From a virus: a DNA stretch of 20,963 bases. The stretch is from the IMG/VR virus record IMGVR_UViG_3300020204_000455, positions 1 through 20,963 of that record. The stretch is one strand, 5' to 3'. Both the position numbers and the translations under genes were made by a program. The notes under the pieces are model-generated. The model saw nothing but the letters and a program-made list of their open reading frames with translations. It was not told where the DNA came from and searched no databases. Positions 1 to 9,038 of this stretch are shown here, one piece after another; the stretch's first letter is position 1; each line of letters opens with the position of its first letter.

Positions 1-3000
1 GGCTGGAGGTTCTCTGACAACTTCTCTTGTAAAGTGATGATGTTCAATAATTCTTTCTGGAACACTAATAATTTCTGGTTTAAGTTGCTCGTTTACCCAA
101 TAATCACTTTCTGGAACAATAGAAACAACACCATTAAATTGTCCAAACAAAAATGGTTGAATAGAGACTGCTTTATCGGAACACAAACCTTGTGTAATTG
201 CAGGTGTTTCTGTGTAATTTAAGCTGACAGTGCGTTTGTTTAATTTTGTGGATGAATTACCAATATTCTGCAATCCAACGGGGTATGATGCTACTGCAGG
301 TAACATAAATCCATTATTCAATGAAACTCTAAAGTCAACATTTCTAAAATCAGCAATATTAAAATTCCTGAAATTTTCGCCGATGAGACCATATTTTTCT
401 TTCTTTGTACCGTCCTCATATTCAGTTTGATCTGCTAGCGCTAGATTCTCAACATTGTTCAATGATGTAAAAAATTCAACTTTTTGCAGACGTTTATCAA
501 TAGAAGCGATATCCCTCATAGTATATCTTCTATTGTCTTTATATTTTAGTTTAATTTCTTTGATATTTGAAACATATGGCGGCAATGAAATAGTATAAAG
601 TGTCATTGCATCATCTAGATCTGCTGGAGCAACAGGTTGTGGTGATGAGCGACCTTTTACTATTCTAAATTCTTTATCTTTAGAAAGAACTAATTTATCG
701 ATTCTAGGTAGATAATATTCTAGCGAAAGTTCAGTAATCTCATCTGGCGCAGCTATGTTTGGGTTTTGAAATGCACCTGTTCCGCTACCAAGTTGTCTTG
801 TTGGTCTGAAGTCTAAACAGTCGCGTAAATTAAAAAATTGCCCTGCTTGAGAAACATAAATTGGTATAAGCCCATTTTCATATTGAGACAACGAATATGA
901 GTCTATTGAGAAGAATGATGTATTGGATGAGTTATAAACATGTTGATAAAAATCAACATGAACCAACATCTTCGCATTAGCAACATTATATCCCTCTTTT
1001 AAAACCAATTTAGCATGATCATACATATCATCGCGTTGACCGAAATCGCAATAAAATTGATCAGTAATATCTGTGTAATTATTTGCATCTGGCAGATGCG
1101 TTGTGTTACCCTTCAATATTCTATTAACTTTTACAACATCTGGCACAAATAGACCAATAGAATCTCCTGGGCGCACACTATTATAAGTTGCATCAGTTAA
1201 GAAAATAAATCCATGAGAAACATTAATATTTGCAACAATTCCATAACCTGGTAATGTAACTGTTGTATTTCCGTTTATCGCTGTTGGGTAAGTAAATGAA
1301 CTTGACGTTGCAGAAAATGTTGTATTTGAAATAAAATTCTTATTACGAATAGAATCTTCTGCATCATTTTGCTTAACATTTACTATTAAATCAGCGCTGA
1401 TTATATCAGGAACATTTGTATTAACAGTTAATGAGATAGCAGGAGAACCAATCGCAATATTAGCAGAAGTTAATTGTACGATGGATCCATTAGGGAAATA
1501 TGTGTTTCCGTTATTATTTCTAACAATTAAAATTAAATTATCTTGAATTGCGCTTGTTGAATCCGTCCAAGGAATGGTTTCATAAGATTCGAGTCCTGAA
1601 CCTTGCGCAATAGCAAATACACCTGCTGTCCCATTATTTGATCTGTTTGAGAAAAATTTTGTTGAGTTGTAATCTGCATTATTAATAGAAGAACGTTTAA
1701 TATAATTACCTGGTAATTTAAAGATTAATCCATTTTTTATTCTTTCTTCTACGGCAGTTTCACCACCCAAATATTTTGAATTCAATGCAACATTCATTGA
1801 TGCATTTGCAACTTTTGCCAAATTATTTCCAACAGCTGGACCTGCTACCAAAGACTCAGCATGCTCAAAATTATAGTTGAACGAAATAACGCTATTAGCA
1901 TCTGCAATACCATTATTATTAAATGGTGAATCTAGAAATAATGTTCTAGTAGGACCATCATATCTTTCAATAGTTCTAGTTTGAGAGGAGACGTTTTGAA
2001 GATATGGTGTTTGAATATAAACTTCTAATGGATTGGATAAATTGTTGGTTGCTTCAATTGTTCTATCCCATGCAGTATTAACAGTAAGAAAATCGCCAGT
2101 TGTATTTACAGAAACAACTTGTCTAATCATGTTACCAACATGAATTACACTACCAACATTTACATTGGAGTTAAAGACGTTGGCAACTGCTGAGTTGGCA
2201 TTTAAACGATAAGAGTTAATAAACACATTTGCTGTGTTAACATTAGCAATCGCATCAAGTCGAATTGGTAAAACTGTGATTGAAACATTACTATAGACAT
2301 TCGTATTCGGAGACATTTTGTCATTGAATCGTAATGTGTTTGCATTTGAAGATGCAATATTAACTTTTACTGTTAATGGTTCAATATCGATATCTGTGAG
2401 ATAAACTTTATAGACGCCATTTGAGTCAACATTTGAAGCATCAACTCCAAAAGAATCTGGGGTATAACGAATAAAGTTTCTAACTCGTGCTGTACCAATT
2501 CTGGTGTTAGCATAGAAGAATGCATTTGCAGTTCCGGAATGAGTGCCAGTTGCAGTAACATTATTGGTTTGCGCCAAATGAATGTCTACTTTTTCTAAAC
2601 CAGCAATGTTTATGAATCCATTACTTGTTCCGCGAACAGAAGTTACATATATGTAATTACCGTAAGATAAATCAACATCTGTATCAACAAGTGCTTTGAT
2701 ATCAGAAGCGCTTCTTGGTTTTTCTGCTTCTAATTTCAGAGTTGCTAATGTTTCAAATTCAAAACCTTTTACATATGCCTTACCTGGTTCAATTGCAATA
2801 ATATAATTATTTCCGCTTGCGCTATCTGTAACTGATGCGCGGAATGGAAGAACAGTGTAGTCGCCAGATTCATCAAATGTTCTACGAGCTAATGTTTTTT
2901 CTAGTTCGGCATAAACAGGATATTTTACTTGTTTTGTAATACTGCCATTTTCTAATCTCATCAATTCAAAAAACTTAGATTCGTCAACTTGCGTATCTAA

Positions 3001-3717
3001 TGGTCTTGTTGATAATGTTAAATTAAATTGATAACGATCGGCGCCAGGAGCTTGGAAGTTAAATGATCCTTGTGCTGGATCTAATAAAGTTGCATCAATT
3101 TCGCTGTCAACGATATTCTCGCTTATTTCTAATCCAACTTTTACGTTTGCTGATGTACCATACGCAGATGCAACTGCAGTTTGATCATTAACTTGCACGA
3201 AATAACCATCAACATAGAACACACCTTCGTTAATGGACACAACTGTACCAGTACCAGTAGCATTTGATGCAACTAATTGTGCTTCTGTTGTAGAATTGAT
3301 GATTCTGACGACATCGCCGTCTGTAAACTCATTTCCTGTTAGGTATTTTACCATAAGAGTTGGTATACCATCAACAGGGAAATATGTTGCTAGAACTTTA
3401 GCCTGAATCGTTCCAGTGCTATTTCTAATAATTGTGCCAACAAAATTTGTAACTTCAATATCTTGATTATTATACGTCTCAAGTAGTTTAATGTACTTTA
3501 CTTTATTATCTAGAGTTAAGTTTCCACCAATAACTGGTGATCCATCTTGAAAGATATGATCGCCGAATTGTTTGATTTGATTCTGTAGAATAGATTGAAT
3601 TTGCGTAAGTTCACGTGCCTGTACAGCCTTTCCAGGTTTGAACATAATGCGCATATAGTTATTATCTTTAGCATTTTGCTCAAAATCATCATAATACGGA
3701 TCAACATTAAATTCCAT
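1..3717 (-). CDS. DUF4815-type baseplate/tail structural protein, C-terminus missing
   Basis: An open frame of 1239 codons starts with the ATG at 3717 and reaches base 1 without a stop; I checked every in-frame triplet. The protein therefore continues past the left edge. The N-terminus (residues about 5-60) has the pattern DPYYDDF, then MFKPGKAVQARELTQ, then QNQIKQFGDHIF. This is the hallmark of the large DUF4815 virion proteins of marine T4-like phages. The rest is Asn/Thr/Val-rich and looks beta-rich. Residues about 501-559 carry a copy of the beta module also found in its gp7- and gp8-like neighbours. The last visible residues include a His-His-His stretch. An AGGT ribosome-binding site precedes the ATG by about 8 bases, and the gp8 stop is 10 bases upstream. 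By position (after gp8) it may replace the T4 gp9/gp10 wedge-periphery or fibre-attachment proteins. That role is inferred; family membership is recalled from the motif. Confidence 0.82.
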   Translation of the reverse strand, partial: MEFNVDPYYDDFEQNAKDNNYMRIMFKPGKAVQARELTQIQSILQNQIKQFGDHIFQDGSPVIGGNLTLDNKVKYIKLLETYNNQDIEVTNFVGTIIRNSTGTIQAKVLATYFPVDGIPTLMVKYLTGNEFTDGDVVRIINSTTEAQLVASNATGTGTVVSINEGVFYVDGYFVQVNDQTAVASAYGTSANVKVGLEISENIVDSEIDATLLDPAQGSFNFQAPGADRYQFNLTLSTRPLDTQVDESKFFELMRLENGSITKQVKYPVYAELEKTLARRTFDESGDYTVLPFRASVTDSASGNNYIIAIEPGKAYVKGFEFETLATLKLEAEKPRSASDIKALVDTDVDLSYGNYIYVTSVRGTSNGFINIAGLEKVDIHLAQTNNVTATGTHSGTANAFFYANTRIGTARVRNFIRYTPDSFGVDASNVDSNGVYKVYLTDIDIEPLTVKVNIASSNANTLRFNDKMSPNTNVYSNVSITVLPIRLDAIANVNTANVFINSYRLNANSAVANVFNSNVNVGSVIHVGNMIRQVVSVNTTGDFLTVNTAWDRTIEATNNLSNPLEVYIQTPYLQNVSSQTRTIERYDGPTRTLFLDSPFNNNGIADANSVISFNYNFEHAESLVAGPAVGNNLAKVANASMNVALNSKYLGGETAVEERIKNGLIFKLPGNYIKRSSINNADYNSTKFFSNRSNNGTAGVFAIAQGSGLESYETIPWTDSTSAIQDNLILIVRNNNGNTYFPNGSIVQLTSANIAIGSPAISLTVNTNVPDIISADLIVNVKQNDAEDSIRNKNFISNTTFSATSSSFTYPTAINGNTTVTLPGYGIVANINVSHGFIFLTDATYNSVRPGDSIGLFVPDVVKVNRILKGNTTHLPDANNYTDITDQFYCDFGQRDDMYDHAKLVLKEGYNVANAKMLVHVDFYQHVYNSSNTSFFSIDSYSLSQYENGLIPIYVSQAGQFFNLRDCLDFRPTRQLGSGTGAFQNPNIAAPDEITELSLEYYLPRIDKLVLSKDKEFRIVKGRSSPQPVAPADLDDAMTLYTISLPPYVSNIKEIKLKYKDNRRYTMRDIASIDKRLQKVEFFTSLNNVENLALADQTEYEDGTKKEKYGLIGENFRNFNIADFRNVDFRVSLNNGFMLPAVASYPVGLQNIGNSSTKLNKRTVSLNYTETPAITQGLCSDKAVSIQPFLFGQFNGVVSIVPESDYWVNEQLKPEIISVPERIIEHHHFTREVVREPPA

Positions 3718-3727
3718 GTTTTTCTAC

Positions 3728-5746
3728 CTAGAATGTTAAAACAACTTTTACTTGTTCTACTTGATTTTCGTTGCGTGTTACATTTTTACGGTTACTTATA
3801 TAGAGTACGTCACCCGTAAACTTCTTAATTTGTGATTCTGAAATTTCCAATATTGTGGTAATTGCACCAGAATCAGCCCCTCTGATTAATTGGGATGGAG
3901 AGTATGTTCCAGTTATATTATTTATATCGAGATAATTATCGGCTGAGTCCCAGTGAGCCACATTTGCAACCATTGTGGCTGTTGCCAAAGAGGTTCCAAT
4001 GAATACTGTTTCATCATCGATAAAATTTGTAGTACCTGGATCACTCAAGAAAAGTCTATCTGTAACTCGATAATTGGTCAAATTCGCTGCATAAGCCCCA
4101 TTTGCAACCAATGGGTCTTGTATTAAAGAAATTTGATTAAAATCAAAAGTATTTAAATTATCTGAAAGGGGAATAGTTGGATTAGCAGTAGTTTCTTCGC
4201 CCTCTAATTCTACAGTTATCATCAAACTACGCGCTCCAAGCTCCTCAGCTGGGAAACTGCCATGACCGCCTGGTGATGAAAATTCGATATCAAAGACTGC
4301 ATCGGAACGCTGAATTGTAGCGATAGCGGTGTTTAGTGTTCCTGTAAATGCAGTATTTACTGTTATTTGTGTTGCACTATCAACTGTAACGACGTTTCTC
4401 GTTTGACCCGAAATAGTAATGAGATCGTTTTTATACACATTACCAGTAAATGCCTGATTAGACGTATTAGCAACATTTGCAAGTATAATTAAACCACTGG
4501 CGTTAACAGTACCACCTATGGTTGTATTTCCAAGCCTTGATGTATCAACTGCAGTTACAGTTCCTTTGGTATAATTATTTCCGCCAGTTAAAATAGATAC
4601 AGACACAATCTCGCCATTTGAGACTTTAGCCACCAAATTAGCATTAGCGCCATCTGTATTTGTGACAGAAAGAATAGTCGATGTGTTACTATTGCCACCG
4701 CTCAAATACCCAGATCCACCCCAAAGAACATTAATAATGTCTATGCGTCCTGACTCAGAAGCGGCGATTACTGCAGCATCATTTGCTACTGGCATCAAAA
4801 TATCTGTAAAGAATTTTTGTTTTAAACCAGGTGGAATTGTATACAAATATTTCCACTTATATCCATCGCCAGTCAAAATAAATGCATTTTCTGGCAATTG
4901 ACCATCAATATCAATTGTGGGTTCTACTGTTGAAGTTGCAGAATTATTATTGTATAAACATTTAAATACTTGATCTCTGCTATTTCTAACATAAAAATTA
5001 TTAGCATATAGTGGGAAAGTATTATCTTTTCTAAACACTGAAACATTAGAATTTGAGTATGTTAAACTGGTGTTTAAGGAAATAACTTTATTGCTTCTTA
5101 ATGAAACAACTTCTCGAGTATCATTTCCAATAACGATTGTATTTCCAGGCGAAAGCGTAGAGTTAAATGCGGCAGAATTTCCAACGACAGTTGTACTATT
5201 CCCAATGAGCGTAATTGTTGCAACTGTATTAGTATTTGCAAAAGCGCTATTGACGATTAAATGTGTATTATTTGTTACAGAAACAACAGTCTTCGTTGAT
5301 AAATTTACTGCAATTTGATCGCCAGGAAAAATAAATGTGGAGAATGATGTGCCATTACCCACCAACACATTTGATGCTGCAATATTAGCATTGCCAGTTA
5401 AAACGGTATTGGCATTTGCATTAGCAGTACCAATGTTTGTAGATTTGTTGTAATTGTAAAGTTCAATATCATCTTTATATGCATCATATGCAATGCCAGA
5501 AACCCAATCTCGACGGGCTAAAACAACTTGCATATCAGATGCAGCAATTTTCTTAATTCCAACTAAATTGCTGTAGAGCTCATTTATTTTATTTGTCGTG
5601 AAAACAACATCATCAACATTAGAAGAAGTGTTTCCGAATGCTGCTGATCTACCAATTCCAATAAAAACATTAGAATGTTCTGAGAAATGATCCTTTACAT
5701 CATCAGCTGTAAATTTTGCAAATAATGGTGTGATGCTAGATTTCAT
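3728..5746 (-). CDS. gp8: Baseplate wedge protein gp8-like, enlarged
   Basis: This is a component of the baseplate wedge. The gp8 signatures match T4 gp8 as I recall it: a VFIGIGRS strand near residues 27-33, LARRDW at 76-81, GDGYKWKYLYTIPP at 293-306, and a C-terminus ending in a hydrophobic strand (VKVVLTF). T4 gp8 has 334 residues and this protein has 672. The extra length comes from beta-rich inserts: two tandem NT-x-VVGN...AF modules at about 104-235, a third at 408-478, and a GSGY-type module at 335-396. Another insert-like stretch lies at 578-640. The gene follows gp7 with a 3-base gap, and its start has a weak GGAA site. The gp6-gp7-gp8 order is as in T4. The assignment is fairly sure; the role of the inserts is unknown. 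Confidence 0.85.
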   Translation of the reverse strand: MKSSITPLFAKFTADDVKDHFSEHSNVFIGIGRSAAFGNTSSNVDDVVFTTNKINELYSNLVGIKKIAASDMQVVLARRDWVSGIAYDAYKDDIELYNYNKSTNIGTANANANTVLTGNANIAASNVLVGNGTSFSTFIFPGDQIAVNLSTKTVVSVTNNTHLIVNSAFANTNTVATITLIGNSTTVVGNSAAFNSTLSPGNTIVIGNDTREVVSLRSNKVISLNTSLTYSNSNVSVFRKDNTFPLYANNFYVRNSRDQVFKCLYNNNSATSTVEPTIDIDGQLPENAFILTGDGYKWKYLYTIPPGLKQKFFTDILMPVANDAAVIAASESGRIDIINVLWGGSGYLSGGNSNTSTILSVTNTDGANANLVAKVSNGEIVSVSILTGGNNYTKGTVTAVDTSRLGNTTIGGTVNASGLIILANVANTSNQAFTGNVYKNDLITISGQTRNVVTVDSATQITVNTAFTGTLNTAIATIQRSDAVFDIEFSSPGGHGSFPAEELGARSLMITVELEGEETTANPTIPLSDNLNTFDFNQISLIQDPLVANGAYAANLTNYRVTDRLFLSDPGTTNFIDDETVFIGTSLATATMVANVAHWDSADNYLDINNITGTYSPSQLIRGADSGAITTILEISESQIKKFTGDVLYISNRKNVTRNENQVEQVKVVLTF
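3919..3926 (-). promoter_or_regulatory. Possible late promoter core inside the gp8-like gene
   Basis: The minus strand reads TATAAATA here, the exact T4 late-promoter core, about 200 bases before the DUF4815-type gene and in its direction. It lies inside coding sequence (near residues 607-610 of the gp8-like protein), and such AT-rich octamers can occur by chance. Support is the motif and orientation only. Confidence 0.22.
5042..5437 (-). repeat. Two tandem beta modules in the gp8-like protein (residues about 104-235)
   Basis: Two consecutive units of about 60-65 residues follow the same scheme: LxGN-x-VVGN or LVGN, then a Ser/Ala-x-F stretch, PGD or PGN, IxI or IAV, a Thr-(Lys/Arg) turn, VVSV or VVSL, xxNxxLxVNSAF or equivalent, NT. 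The likeness is at protein level; the DNA copies are diverged. Related units occur at 4313-4525, 5810-6457 and 2041-2215. Confidence 0.6.
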
Positions 5747-5749
5747 GTT

Positions 5750-8700
5750 TTATTCCGACGTAAGAGTTACTATCTTATAAGTGTAATCTGAAGTTGAATA
5801 ATCAGGTACTATTTGGTATACCAGATTTGTAACGTTCGCAAAGATAGCTGTGTTTACAATGAGACTATTTCCTGAAATTGAAGATACAGTTTTGAGTAGA
5901 ACGCTATTGGCATTGATGTATTTATTAGTTGCAGCGTTGGTGAATGCAGAATTTACAGTTAGACTACTGCTATTTGAAACTACAGTAACTGTTCTAACTT
6001 CATTATTTACATTAACTTGGCTTCCCACAACAACATTTCCAACAAAGTATGTTGTATTTCCACCAACAGTGTTACCAGTAATTATTGTTCCGCTGACATT
6101 GACTGTTCCAGCAAGCTGAACATTAGTAATGTTGACTCTAACTTGGTCACCTGTAGCCACAAAATCGCTTACAGCATTTACATTACTTGAAATCTCAAAG
6201 TGCGTATTTCCCGTATTTGTTTTTAATTTACCTTGACCGACGTATATAAAATCACCAGCAACATTTAAAGACGTGTTACTATCAACAGCTGTAATAATCT
6301 TAGATTGAGTTCTAAGTATATTTGTGTTGTCTACTAGAATAAACATATCACCGACGTTAGCCTTATATGATGCAACAAGGAATGCTGTATTAGTTCCAGT
6401 TACAACATTTGAGAATGTGTTTGAAACCACGATAGTTGATGCAGTATTAATTGGCAATATCAGATCTACATTAGATTTGCTTATTGCTTCTGTAGAAGAA
6501 GATGATTTTAATACTGTTCTTGCCAGTAGTTCTAAACCTGCTGGGTGTGCAATGTTCCTTAATGGAATTTCAAATTCCGAAAGACTCTTTTCTGACTGAA
6601 CAATGTATGAGAAATTGTGATATATTGTATCGTCTTGCAATCTTTTATCTGAACTTGGGAATCCATCTGAATTTAGATAGAATCCATTAAATTCTATCAA
6701 GCCATTAGCGAATTGAGCATTTGCTTTAGCGCGCCCATTACCATAATACATTGGATTTACCAATCCACTTGCAATTGCTGCTGCTGGGTATTGCGCTGGC
6801 GCTGGAACATGTGCCGACGTATTTACGTTACATGTGACCCCATTAGCACTTATAATCGGAACAGTTGTATTAATAGTGCCAGAATAATCATAAAGTCTTA
6901 GAACATTTGTAGATCTGGTGTATGATTTAACATTCGCTCTAAATGTAGATGCAGCGAAAGACGCACCTTGGTAAACGTATTCTTGTTCAACAAATCCTTC
7001 ATTTTCTGGGATGGCTGTGATTACTGTATCCACGACTTTTAATGACGTATTTGGTACAGCGGTATAATCGAATCCGCGATATAATAAACGTAAATTTTGA
7101 ACTCTTCCGATCGCATTTGTTTCAATTGTATAATCAAATCCGTCTCCAAATAAAAATGCAGTTAACGATGCACCAGTGCCACCTGCTGTTGTAATTTGGC
7201 AATTCGGTCTGACAGTGTGACCTTCGCCTCTATCTAAAATACTGACGTTAATAATTGAACCTGATCCATTTACAGTGATCGATGCATTACCGCCATAACC
7301 ACGTCCGACAAACGAAATTGTATCTGAATTTGAATATCCAATTCCTGGATTATTGATGTAAACGTGAGCAACTTGACCTAAATCCTTGAATGTTTGCCAG
7401 TACTGCCTTTTATTATTACGTTCGGCTTCTATTTCATAATCATAGTTATCAGATAGATTTGTATCATAATGAGAAACCACATCAAGAAGTGGTTCTGATC
7501 TAAAACCAAATCCGCCGTTTATAACTGAAATTAATGCCACGCCACCAGTTTCAACAGTTTCGTAATCAAAAAACTGGATTAATTTTGCATTAGCATTAGC
7601 AGGTAATGGGTATGTTGTGATTGAATTAAATACAAATTCTTTAGAAGTATTTTTAGTATAAATTGATGCGCCTGTCAATACTGTTGAAAGTGCGCCAGTA
7701 TTCGCAATGTCATAAATGATTAATCCACCTGTGTATGCCGCACCACCAGATCCAAATGGTCCGCCATCACCGCCATTTGGTGTTGCTATTTTTGCAGTAA
7801 ATAATGCATCACTAAAGTTGTTACCATTAGCCCATATTTGTTCATAGTTATTAAAATCGTCATTAGCATCATCTTCTGTAACATTTAATAATGCATTTTT
7901 TGTATTTAATGTAAAGACTGCTATGTTCGCATTACCAATGTCATAATCTTTAGCAAATTCAATTACTGTTTTGCTGTAAGTAATGTTTTCTGTGAATGTG
8001 CGTTGACTGTTACTCGAGACGGAAGAAAGATTAAGAGCTTGTAATCTTAGGTCTGTGCTTAAATTTGCGGCTGGATCATCGCCAATAGATCTTAAGACAA
8101 GAACTTCTGTGTTTGGTGGGTAAACTCTGTATCCATACCCAGGAAACACCACATTTACTTCTTCAATAGAACCTATAGTAACATTTCCAACAATTGCTAT
8201 AGCATCTTCAGCTTCTGCAGTAAGTGCAAGACCACCAGTTATTACTACTGGATCGCCGACATTATACAATAAACCACGGCGTTTTTGTTGTGGATCAGTT
8301 CGAATATTTGAATCAACACGAATATTAGATAATGTGCCGATAATTTTTTCTGAGAATACCTTTTCTACGCCATTCGCGTCTACATAGTTAATAATGATAA
8401 ATTCGCCATTTTCAAAAAATCTTTTAATATTTGAAATGTAAATTTCAATAATTTCACGCCCACTATCAACATCTACAGTTCTATTTGCTGATTCTACAAA
8501 ACAAGTTGCTCCAGAATTTTTACCTGTGACAATTCTTTTTTCTAGTAAATTAACATCAACTGTTTTATTAGTTTCAGAAACAGTAATTCTAAATGCTTTA
8601 GGTTTTTTCCATTTACCATCAGAAGTAATTAAAATTTGTTCTTTTGGATAATTGAGTTCAATATCTTCATTAAACAATGCTCTAAAGAGCCACTTTACTG

Positions 8701-9034
8701 ACTCATCACTACCTTTTTTACTATAAAATTCTCTTGCGCTTTTTAATATTTTTCGAATATCAAGAGAGGCATTTTCTGGAACATACGGCAGTAATTCATC
8801 TCTGAAATACTTTATGAATTCAGATGGCGTATCATCAATGTCTCTATAACTAGAGATTTGCGTTGCATGATAGATTGTATTACCTGCAGTATTTGAAATG
8901 CCGTCAGGATTATTTTGTTCAAGCCATTGATAATATAATTCTAAAAATCTTTTGAATTTAGGATTATCTGCTTTTATAAAATCAGGAAGCTGAGATGGTA
9001 TAAAAGCTGAAACTATTTTTTCTGCTGCTGACAT
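5750..9034 (-). CDS. gp7: Baseplate wedge protein gp7-like, rearranged architecture
   Basis: This 1094-residue protein lies between gp6 and gp8, the gp7 position in T4. Gp7 forms the backbone of the wedge. Two blocks resemble the C-terminal part of T4 gp7 as I recall it. One is residues about 25-130, with FLELYYQWLEQ, AREFYSKKGSDES and LFRALFNEDIEL. The other is the IAHPAGLELL motif at 828-837, compared with HPVGF in T4. In T4 these blocks come after a long N-terminal part; here the first block opens the protein. Roughly 700 residues are inserted between the blocks, rich in GxGY-type modules (about 290-315, 500-520 and 550-670). About 215 C-terminal residues (860-1075) consist of NT-x-VVG...VNSAF beta modules. 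There is no clear Shine-Dalgarno site; the gap from the gp6 stop is 4 bases, so translational coupling is likely. The gp7 label rests on position plus these two blocks. Confidence 0.75.
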   Translation of the reverse strand: MSAAEKIVSAFIPSQLPDFIKADNPKFKRFLELYYQWLEQNNPDGISNTAGNTIYHATQISSYRDIDDTPSEFIKYFRDELLPYVPENASLDIRKILKSAREFYSKKGSDESVKWLFRALFNEDIELNYPKEQILITSDGKWKKPKAFRITVSETNKTVDVNLLEKRIVTGKNSGATCFVESANRTVDVDSGREIIEIYISNIKRFFENGEFIIINYVDANGVEKVFSEKIIGTLSNIRVDSNIRTDPQQKRRGLLYNVGDPVVITGGLALTAEAEDAIAIVGNVTIGSIEEVNVVFPGYGYRVYPPNTEVLVLRSIGDDPAANLSTDLRLQALNLSSVSSNSQRTFTENITYSKTVIEFAKDYDIGNANIAVFTLNTKNALLNVTEDDANDDFNNYEQIWANGNNFSDALFTAKIATPNGGDGGPFGSGGAAYTGGLIIYDIANTGALSTVLTGASIYTKNTSKEFVFNSITTYPLPANANAKLIQFFDYETVETGGVALISVINGGFGFRSEPLLDVVSHYDTNLSDNYDYEIEAERNNKRQYWQTFKDLGQVAHVYINNPGIGYSNSDTISFVGRGYGGNASITVNGSGSIINVSILDRGEGHTVRPNCQITTAGGTGASLTAFLFGDGFDYTIETNAIGRVQNLRLLYRGFDYTAVPNTSLKVVDTVITAIPENEGFVEQEYVYQGASFAASTFRANVKSYTRSTNVLRLYDYSGTINTTVPIISANGVTCNVNTSAHVPAPAQYPAAAIASGLVNPMYYGNGRAKANAQFANGLIEFNGFYLNSDGFPSSDKRLQDDTIYHNFSYIVQSEKSLSEFEIPLRNIAHPAGLELLARTVLKSSSSTEAISKSNVDLILPINTASTIVVSNTFSNVVTGTNTAFLVASYKANVGDMFILVDNTNILRTQSKIITAVDSNTSLNVAGDFIYVGQGKLKTNTGNTHFEISSNVNAVSDFVATGDQVRVNITNVQLAGTVNVSGTIITGNTVGGNTTYFVGNVVVGSQVNVNNEVRTVTVVSNSSSLTVNSAFTNAATNKYINANSVLLKTVSSISGNSLIVNTAIFANVTNLVYQIVPDYSTSDYTYKIVTLTSE
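5810..6457 (-). repeat. Array of beta modules at the C-terminus of the gp7-like protein (residues about 860-1075)
   Basis: Three or four related units in a row show FSNVVTGTNTAFL, VGDMFIL, SKIITAVDSNTSLNV; then FVATGDQVRV; then GNTTYFVGNVVVGSQVNVNNEVRTVTVVSNSSSLTVNSAF; then a final shortened SSISGNSLIVNTAIF unit. They follow the conserved IAHPAGLELL motif, so they form a C-terminal appendage. Confidence 0.55.
7025..7387 (-). repeat. GxGY-type modules in the gp7-like protein (residues about 550-670)
   Basis: Repeats of the form hydrophobic strand, then G-x-GY or a variant, then a strand with GRGYGGNAS or GGTGASL, then a strand, occur at NNPGIGYSNS, DRGEGHTVRP, GDGFDYTI and YRGFDYTAVP. The same scheme appears in gp6 (9303-9527) and the gp8-like protein (4559-4744). 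Confidence 0.55.
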
Positions 9035-9038
9035 TATA

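Noticed and set aside
34-430. Two short plus-strand ORFs near the left edge
   Set aside because: They are antisense to the continuous 1239-codon DUF4815-type frame and have Asn/Phe-rich sequence without recognisable features.
5850-6599. Plus-strand ORFs of 89 and 91 codons
   Set aside because: They are complements of the Asn/Val repeat modules in the gp7-like gene; the repeated coding pattern depletes stops on the other strand.
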